A DNA stretch of 8,820 nt from CAZFZQ01 sp964522845. GTDB lineage: Bacteria; Patescibacteriota; Patescibacteriia; GCA-002772895. The notes beneath the pieces were generated by a model, which saw only the letters and a program-made list of their open reading frames with translations, ran no database searches and was not told the DNA's origin. Position numbers and translations under genes: made by a program. The first letter of the stretch is position 1. Each line of letters begins with the position of its first letter. Where the stretch lies: positions 1 through 8,820 of the forward strand of contig CAZFZQ010000036.1 in the NCBI GenBank assembly GCA_964522845.1, written 5' to 3'. Positions 5,204 to 8,820 of the stretch are shown here, piece after piece.

Positions 5204-6262
5204 TTATTTTGGCAGTTCTTTTCTTTCAAGATAGTATTTGCCGTCGTCCAAAAGAACGCAGGCGATTTCCATGTTTTGCGCGGTCGGATTATATCCGGCA
5301 CGAGCGCCATAGGTGCCAAGATGGCGATAGGTCGCGGGGCAGATGACCACATACTCAATGCGTTTGACGATGTTTATGTTAATGATTTCGCCCGCTTCGT
5401 TATGGATGAGTTCAATGCAGCGCTTAACATTTTTTCCGGAAGTCGGGTCGTGCACATGGCCCATAATCGTGAACATCGTATGCTCATTGGTGGACAATGG
5501 CCGAGAAGCGGCATTCAATTTTCCGCCCTTGGTTTGCGCCCCGCTTGCGCCGTGTTGCATGAAGAAGGTGTAGACGTTGCCGCGCCAAAAGATATCCAAA
5601 TATGCCGGCTCGTCAAAATAGGGGATATCGAGCGGATCGCAGATTCCGAGCTTTAGCGGATCAATGTTGGCAATTTTTGGAGTCCGGCCTTCATGGTTGC
5701 CGGGAATCGCCGTCAAACATTTGTGCGCAATGGGACGAAATATTTCCCGCACCTCTTCTATCTGTTGGGAGGGGGGCATTACTTGTTCATAGATTGATCC
5801 GCCAACAGACGATGCCAGGGCGTTTTCAATAACGTCGCCAATAAGAACAAAAAACGCGTGTTTTTTATCGGCTATCAGTTTGACATACGCTTTGAAGGCC
5901 TCGCTATCGTGCCCTTTCGCGCCATAATGGATATCGCCAAGCGGATAAATTTTAATTTGGTTGCCCGGAGTATCGTCGGGAATGACAACCAATATATAGG
6001 GTTGCATCCGGCCGCTGCGGTCCTTGGCTATATCATACTTCCAAATTTTTGGCGCAACAATCAGGGGCGCTTTTTTACTTGCCAACCTGAAGATTATTTC
6101 CCCATTTTCATTTTTTGAATGCAACAATTCATAACCGTTAAACTGTTTTGTCAGCAGGTTTTCCACCGCCTCTTTGGAAAGAGAAAATTGTTTGGCGATT
6201 TCCGCGCCAGTTCTGCCGATGCTTAAAAACTCAGCCAGTTTTTTCATGTCCGCGGTTGCCAT
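5204..6262 (-). CDS. Winged-helix calcineurin-like metallophosphoesterase (intact active site)
   Basis: A 352-aa protein. Residues about 6-60 form a helix-turn-helix/winged-helix (RTGAEIAKQFSLSKEAVENLL, then a wing). From about 103 there is a complete calcineurin-like metallophosphoesterase core: LGDIH (108-112, Asp110 and His112), IGDVIEN (141-147, Asp143), PGNHEGR (187-193, Asn189 and His190), QHG (236-238, His237) and GHVH (268-271, His269 and His271). All the usual dinuclear-metal ligands are present. The combination suggests a nuclease or phosphodiesterase acting on DNA or nucleotides, but the substrate is inferred. Start: ATG 6262 has AAGGAG (6278-6273) ten bases upstream. A longer frame to 6385 would run through the upstream gene's terminator and is rejected. 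The protein is a paralogue of the upstream 517-aa protein, aligning through RPIAHK, DPL, IPYF, HG and the C-terminal region. Confidence 0.87.
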   Translation of the reverse strand: MATADMKKLAEFLSIGRTGAEIAKQFSLSKEAVENLLTKQFNGYELLHSKNENGEIIFRLASKKAPLIVAPKIWKYDIAKDRSGRMQPYILVVIPDDTPGNQIKIYPLGDIHYGAKGHDSEAFKAYVKLIADKKHAFFVLIGDVIENALASSVGGSIYEQVMPPSQQIEEVREIFRPIAHKCLTAIPGNHEGRTPKIANIDPLKLGICDPLDIPYFDEPAYLDIFWRGNVYTFFMQHGASGAQTKGGKLNAASRPLSTNEHTMFTIMGHVHDPTSGKNVKRCIELIHNEAGEIININIVKRIEYVVICPATYRHLGTYGARAGYNPTAQNMEIACVLLDDGKYYLERKELPK

Positions 6263-6291
6263 TGGCTTATGTCTCCTTATCATTGGGTCAA

Positions 6292-6307
6292 GGTGCTGAG
6301 GTGCTGA
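6292..6307. repeat. 8-bp perfect tandem duplication
   Basis: GGTGCTGA occurs twice in direct tandem (6292-6299 and 6300-6307) in the leader of the 352-aa phosphoesterase gene, 30 bases upstream of its start codon. Confidence 0.7.
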
Positions 6308-6331
6308 TTTTACCCTACCATATATTTTTTT

Positions 6332-6360
6332 AAAAAAAAAGACCCGCTTTTTGCAGGTCT
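6332..6360 (-). terminator. Intrinsic terminator of the 517-aa gene
   Basis: On the minus strand AGACCTGC pairs with GCGGGTCT (one U.G pair) around an AAAAA loop, followed by nine T (6340-6332). It starts 6 bases after the stop codon, so the downstream phosphoesterase probably needs readthrough or its own promoter. A TAAAAT lies at 6313-6308 on the minus strand, but I find no good -35. Confidence 0.9.
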
Positions 6361-6366
6361 GTAAAT

Positions 6367-7920
6367 TTAATCGGAAAATCCGCAATTTCCATCAGGGAAC
6401 AAAATCATGGCGCAGGAACCGCGGGCCGGCAGAGGCTGGCCTTTGCGTTCTTCCACTGAACCTTCGTAGCTGCGGAAACTCGGAGTGATGACAAGATGTT
6501 GGTTTTTGTCTACGATTCTCATATTAACGCGGTCGCGGACGCGGCGCGGTACGACGTTTTCCATTCCCGACATCTGGTGGCTCATAATGATAAAGTTTAT
6601 CATTTCAAATTGATCCAGGAGGTTGCAGATGGCGTTCAGCATTGAGCCGCGCTTCTTGGCCGTGGTTGTGCCGTGAATCGCATAAAAGGAAAAGGTGCGC
6701 CGCATCCAGGCAATAACGGCAATAACCGGCCGTTTGAAGTAGGGGATGCCGAGAATCCCGCAAACATTTTCCAAAGGATCAAAACCAAGCAGGCGTTCTA
6801 TGCGTTCTTCGGTGCAACCCTGATGCGCCCACAGAATTTTATGGGCGATAGGACGCAACTTTGTTTCCACTTGATTTTGAAGTTCAAGCAGCAATTGTAT
6901 TTTTGCGTCTTTTTTGTTGATGCGGGGCGGCTTTTTCTTTGCTCCGCCTTCGTCATCTTCGTCAGAATCGTCGTTTTCTTTTTCCCACTCCGTCATTTTG
7001 GCGTCAATCAGCGCGTCCGCCTCGCTTGTTGAGGGCAAAGCAAAGATGCTGCCATTTATGATGAGGTGGTGATACTCGTGTTTTCCCAAGCCAAGATAGC
7101 CGTTGAATCTTTTTGCTTCATGCAACGGCGAGCCGACATACGCTTCAGCCAGAGCAAAAATGCGAATTTGGCGCCAATCCAAATTGTCGGGGAATTTAAT
7201 CAACAAACTGCCGCCTTCATTCAAATCATTTTCTTCCGCCGGACGGAACGCCTGCCAAACGCGCGCTTGCACTTCGCCGCGGGATTTTGTTTTTTCGCGA
7301 CAGTAAAAGATGTGTTGGCCGCTGGAATTTCTATAGGAATTTAGTTCGTATTTATCAGCCGCAACAAGCAGTTTTTTTTCAATTTCTTTTAATGGCATTC
7401 CAAAATGTTTTTCCAGTTCTTTAGCCGTGCGCTTCTTGGCTAAAAAGGCCGCGAGTGCGTCCGGTTCCCAAGGATTTTTTGGTTTCTCGCCGTTTTCATT
7501 TGCAGTTTCGGCCGCGTTTTCACGCGCGCCCCAGTTTAGTCCGAGCTCATGGGCATGCTTCAGAATGGTGTTCCACTTTTTGGGGCGAAGATTTTTTTTG
7601 GCGCAGATTTTGTTGATGGCGTTCAGTAAATGGTATTTACATGTTCTTTTGGTCCTGGAATCGTATTTTGGATCTTGGCTTTCTTCAAACCCCTTTTTAA
7701 TCAGCGCATCCAGCTCGTCGTTCCAGCCGTCTTGCGGTATTCTGGTAATTCCGAAAGTATTGGCGGACTTCCTGATGGCCTGTAAATTTTTTTCGGGAAA
7801 TGCTTTTTCCAACTCTTCTCGCGTTGCGGAAGGGTACAACTGTTCCAACCTTTTTTTATTTTTTTCGTTGTCTTTTGACCAATACAAATCACGCGTCGGT
7901 TTTGTTGCGGGCGTTTTCAT
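6367..7920 (-). CDS. DNA-binding pseudo-phosphoesterase (paralogue with lost metal site)
   Basis: A 517-aa protein. Residues about 22-60 form a Myb/SANT-like helix-turn-helix (LYPSATREELEKAFPEKNLQAIRKSA is split as YPSATREEL and LQAIRKSAN). Residues 85-130 are basic and helical. Residues 151-208 match the winged helix of the downstream 352-aa protein (RTAKELEKHFGMPLKEIEKKL). The rest aligns with that protein's phosphoesterase domain (RPIAHK 356-361, DPL 381-383, IPYF 392-395, IHG 415-417, IMSH 445-448), but the catalytic positions are changed: Asp110 to Glu259, His112 to Tyr261, Asp143 to Gly290, Asn189 to Cys369, His190 to Thr370, His271 to Met450. Only His416 and His448 remain. An acidic low-complexity insert (about 312-325, DDSDEDDE) precedes a basic stretch. 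It is most likely a catalytically dead DNA-binding partner or scaffold; function is inferred. AAAGGAG lies 8 bases before ATG 7920. It follows the deoxyribosyltransferase remnant by 29 bases. Confidence 0.82.
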   Translation of the reverse strand: MKTPATKPTRDLYWSKDNEKNKKRLEQLYPSATREELEKAFPEKNLQAIRKSANTFGITRIPQDGWNDELDALIKKGFEESQDPKYDSRTKRTCKYHLLNAINKICAKKNLRPKKWNTILKHAHELGLNWGARENAAETANENGEKPKNPWEPDALAAFLAKKRTAKELEKHFGMPLKEIEKKLLVAADKYELNSYRNSSGQHIFYCREKTKSRGEVQARVWQAFRPAEENDLNEGGSLLIKFPDNLDWRQIRIFALAEAYVGSPLHEAKRFNGYLGLGKHEYHHLIINGSIFALPSTSEADALIDAKMTEWEKENDDSDEDDEGGAKKKPPRINKKDAKIQLLLELQNQVETKLRPIAHKILWAHQGCTEERIERLLGFDPLENVCGILGIPYFKRPVIAVIAWMRRTFSFYAIHGTTTAKKRGSMLNAICNLLDQFEMINFIIMSHQMSGMENVVPRRVRDRVNMRIVDKNQHLVITPSFRSYEGSVEERKGQPLPARGSCAMILFPDGNCGFSD

Positions 7921-7949
7921 GGGACACTCTCCTTTGGTTAGCTGTCGGG

Positions 7950-8150
7950 TTATAGACTGGGCGTGAGAATGGTTATGGTGTTTTTTACTGCATCCAGCGA
8001 CGCTCCGCGCAGAGGAGAAACGGCCTGTATGTTGGGGGGCAATTTAGAGGCTACATAGTTTCGCCAATCAGTACTTTCGCCAACAGACAGTCCGGTAATC
8101 GGACCGGCGGTATAAACTAAACGAGTCGGATATGGAACATTTTTTGTCAT
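7950..8150 (-). pseudogene. Nucleoside 2-deoxyribosyltransferase-like gene with internal deletion
   Basis: A 66-aa frame from ATG 8150, with AAAGGA seven bases upstream. The first 49 residues match the start of the phage/bacterial nucleoside 2-deoxyribosyltransferase-like family (VYTAGPITGLS, then DWRNYVASKLPP, then SPLRG). The family normally runs 130-150 aa. The last 17 residues (SLDAVKNTITILTPSL) look like its C-terminal tail. The middle, which normally carries the R-D..D.v..N segment and the GT..E catalytic segment, is absent. The simplest reading is an in-frame loss of about 80 codons with both ends retained, so base-exchange activity is not expected. Whether the short product is made is unknown. 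It would be first in an operon with the 517-aa gene. Confidence 0.65.
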
Positions 8151-8288
8151 GGCTAATTCCTTTGTCAACGAGCTGCAGCCGAAGAAAGACAATCTTTCTT
8201 CTATAAAGAAGCTTACCACGGGAGCATAGGTTGTCAATTAAATTTTTGAAGCAGTTTTTATTGTGTAATTTTACGCAATCTTATGCCC

Positions 8289-8317
8289 TTGACAGAATGC
8301 TCAAAATGTGCTATCGT
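8289..8317 (+). promoter_or_regulatory. Promoter P1 of the rRNA leader region
   Basis: TTGACA (8289-8294), 17-base spacer, TATCGT (8312-8317) with an extended TG-n at 8309-8310. The -10 surroundings (TGTGCTAT) match those of the tRNA-Leu promoter. It points towards the 23S gene, with a start near 8324. Confidence 0.6.
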
Positions 8318-8337
8318 AGTGGTGCTTGCAGTGCGTA

Positions 8338-8359
8338 GCTCGTTGGTAACCCGACGAGC
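8338..8359 (+). other. Hairpin in the P1 transcript
   Basis: GCTCGT and ACGAGC form a stem with GG/CC pairing possible in the loop. Outside it, CAGT (8330-8333) and ACTG (8365-8368) can pair around a purine-rich internal loop (GCGTA opposite GAAGT). The structure directly follows P1's predicted start, and no terminator follows it. A perfect DnaA-box 9-mer (TGTGGATAA) lies at 8367-8375. Confidence 0.45.
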
Positions 8360-8403
8360 GAAGTACTGTGGATAAGTCAGATGTTTGAACTTAAAAACGG
8401 CAT

Positions 8404-8432
8404 TTGACAGGAAAAACAATATAGTATAAAAT
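8404..8432 (+). promoter_or_regulatory. Promoter P2 of the rRNA leader region
   Basis: TTGACA (8404-8409), 17-base spacer and TAAAAT (8427-8432), 11 of 12 consensus bases. The expected start is about 8439, just before the structured stretch at 8453-8562. Confidence 0.65.
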
Positions 8433-8438
8433 ACTAAT

Positions 8439-8597
8439 CACGTTACTTTATACGAATCCCGCATTGCGGGGATCCTCTATAAAATTAAGCAAGACAATGT
8501 TTATTTTTTTACAAAATTATTTTCGTAAAAAATCAGGCAGTCCTTAGCTTTATTTTATAGAGCAATTTTTAGGACCGCTTGAAGGCGGTCTGTTTTA
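8439..8597 (+). ncRNA. Candidate structured RNA or rRNA leader, about 160 nt
   Basis: Between P2's predicted start and a terminator-like hairpin I see nested structure and no reading frame. A GC hairpin (ATCCCGC 8456-8462 with GCGGGGAT 8466-8473) is followed by a long stem: 8475-8490 pairs with 8547-8562 at 15 of 16 positions. Inside, GAC/GTC (8492-8494 with 8540-8542) and an 8-bp inner stem (8505-8512 with 8525-8532) continue the rod. It does not look like 6S, SRP, tmRNA or RNase P RNA to me. It may be an independent small RNA or the leader of the 23S precursor. Confidence 0.4.
8572..8597 (+). terminator. Terminator-like hairpin upstream of the 23S gene
   Basis: GACCGC (8573-8578) pairs with GCGGTC (8585-8590), plus a G.U pair outside, followed by TGTTTTA. 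The T tract is short, so termination may be partial. It would end transcripts from P1 or P2 before the 23S gene unless they are antiterminated. Confidence 0.5.
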
Positions 8598-8603
8598 ATT
8601 AGT

Positions 8604-8686
8604 GCGATGCGAATAATGCGAATTTTATACGAATGATGCGAATAAAAAATTCGTGCCATCCGTATGCGATTCGAGATATTCGAGTA
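8604..8686. repeat. Cluster of short CGAAT/ATTCG repeats
   Basis: TGCGAAT occurs at 8608, 8617 and 8637, ACGAAT at 8629, and the inverted forms ATTCG at 8648, 8669 and 8679. An isolated ACGAAT at 8452 lies in the upstream leader. Direct and inverted copies can pair with one another. AT-rich CGAAT arrays like this are familiar between CPR genes. I see no frame in it. Confidence 0.65.
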
Positions 8687-8692
8687 GCAAAG

Positions 8693-8725
8693 GACTTTGA
8701 CAACTGAATATGATCCCAATATAAA
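8693..8725 (+). promoter_or_regulatory. Promoter P3 / boxA-like element at the 23S 5' end
   Basis: Two readings of the same bases. GACTTTGACAACTGAATA (8693-8710) resembles the conserved CTTTGA-AACTGAATA element found before rRNA genes in many bacteria. It also contains TTGACA (8697-8702), followed after exactly 17 bases by TATAAA (8720-8725), an 11-of-12 sigma70 match that would start near 8732, seven bases before the mature 23S. Either antitermination/processing, promoter activity, or both, is possible. Confidence 0.55.
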
Positions 8726-8738
8726 ATCAAATATAGGG

Positions 8739-8820
8739 AAAAGAGCATTTAAGAGTGTATGGTGGATGCCTTGACATAGAAAGCCGATGAAGGACGTAGT
8801 AGCCTGCGATAAGCCTCGGG
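8739..8820 (+). rRNA. rrl: 23S ribosomal RNA, 5' end (partial)
   Basis: The last 82 bases match the conserved 5' end of bacterial 23S rRNA: GTATGGTGGATGCC, GCCGATGAAGGACGT and CTGCGATAAGC appear in the expected order and spacing. Aligning GGTGGATGCC (8761-8770) to E. coli positions 23-32 places position 1 near 8739. The gene continues beyond the window. No 16S 3' end, anti-Shine-Dalgarno sequence or spacer tRNA occurs in the preceding 580 bases, and the next gene upstream is on the opposite strand. Confidence 0.95.

Noticed and set aside
5198..5656. Plus-strand frame opposite the phosphoesterase
   Set aside because: Shadow of a strongly conserved minus-strand gene; no recognisable domain or ribosome-binding site.
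6263..6385. Extended N-terminus of the 352-aa phosphoesterase
   Set aside because: It overlaps the upstream gene's end and terminator; ATG 6262 has a good Shine-Dalgarno.
7427..7966. Plus-strand 179-aa frame opposite the 517-aa gene
   Set aside because: Antisense shadow with low-complexity Phe/Ser-rich composition and no start signal.
8439..8597. 6S RNA
   Set aside because: The ends do not pair, and the long stem lacks the central open bubble of 6S RNA.
8289..8738. Replication origin (DnaA box plus AT-rich DNA)
   Set aside because: Only one DnaA box and no dnaA/dnaN neighbours; promoters and RNA structure explain the region better.
1..8820. UGA reassigned to glycine (code 25)
   Set aside because: ddl ends normally at TGA, no gene contains in-frame TGA, glycine uses GGN, and the glycine tRNA has anticodon UCC.
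1..8820. CRISPR array, insertion sequence or integrase
   Set aside because: No spaced repeat series, transposase or recombinase motifs found on either strand.

Overview
This window looks like a Candidate Phyla Radiation (Patescibacteria, Parcubacteria-like) chromosome. The pointers are the lamin-tail/OB-fold surface protein with a C-terminal anchor, small single-gene units each closed by its own intrinsic terminator, REP-like palindromes in and between genes, and a 23S rRNA gene with no 16S in front of it. The phylum is inferred from style, not from a marker alignment. The genetic code appears standard: genes end in TAA, ddl ends in TGA, and there are no in-frame TGAs.

Layout. 1-120: no convincing gene; a 24-bp-period direct repeat and a possible promoter. 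121-194: tRNA-Gly(UCC) with encoded CCA. 283-2316 (-): secreted/anchored protein with three lamin-tail domains, two OB-like folds and a C-terminal membrane helix. 2326-2401: REP-like palindrome in that gene's leader. 2422-2472: divergent promoters sharing a -35 box. 2481-2562: tRNA-Leu(UAG) without encoded CCA. 2634-3623 (+): D-Ala-D-Ala ligase carrying an in-frame palindromic insert, followed by a 28-codon stump resembling the N-terminus of a PD-(D/E)XK nuclease. 3787-4506 (-): P-loop nucleoside/nucleotide-kinase-like protein. 4592-5167 (+): HAD-family phosphatase-like protein. 5204-8150 (-): an accessory, possibly phage-derived block with an internally deleted nucleoside 2-deoxyribosyltransferase-like gene, a 517-aa DNA-binding protein whose phosphoesterase domain has lost most metal ligands, and a 352-aa winged-helix metallophosphoesterase with an intact active site. 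8151-8738: no protein gene, but three sigma70-like promoters, a long AU-rich stem-loop, a terminator-like hairpin and CGAAT repeats. About 8739 to the end (+): 5' end of 23S rRNA.

The most interesting item is the tandem pair of paralogous phosphoesterases, one apparently catalytic and one apparently dead but with extra DNA-binding-like domains. Next are the structured RNA-like region in front of the 23S gene, the palindromic repeats fixed in frame inside two genes, and two remnants of nucleic-acid/nucleotide enzymes.
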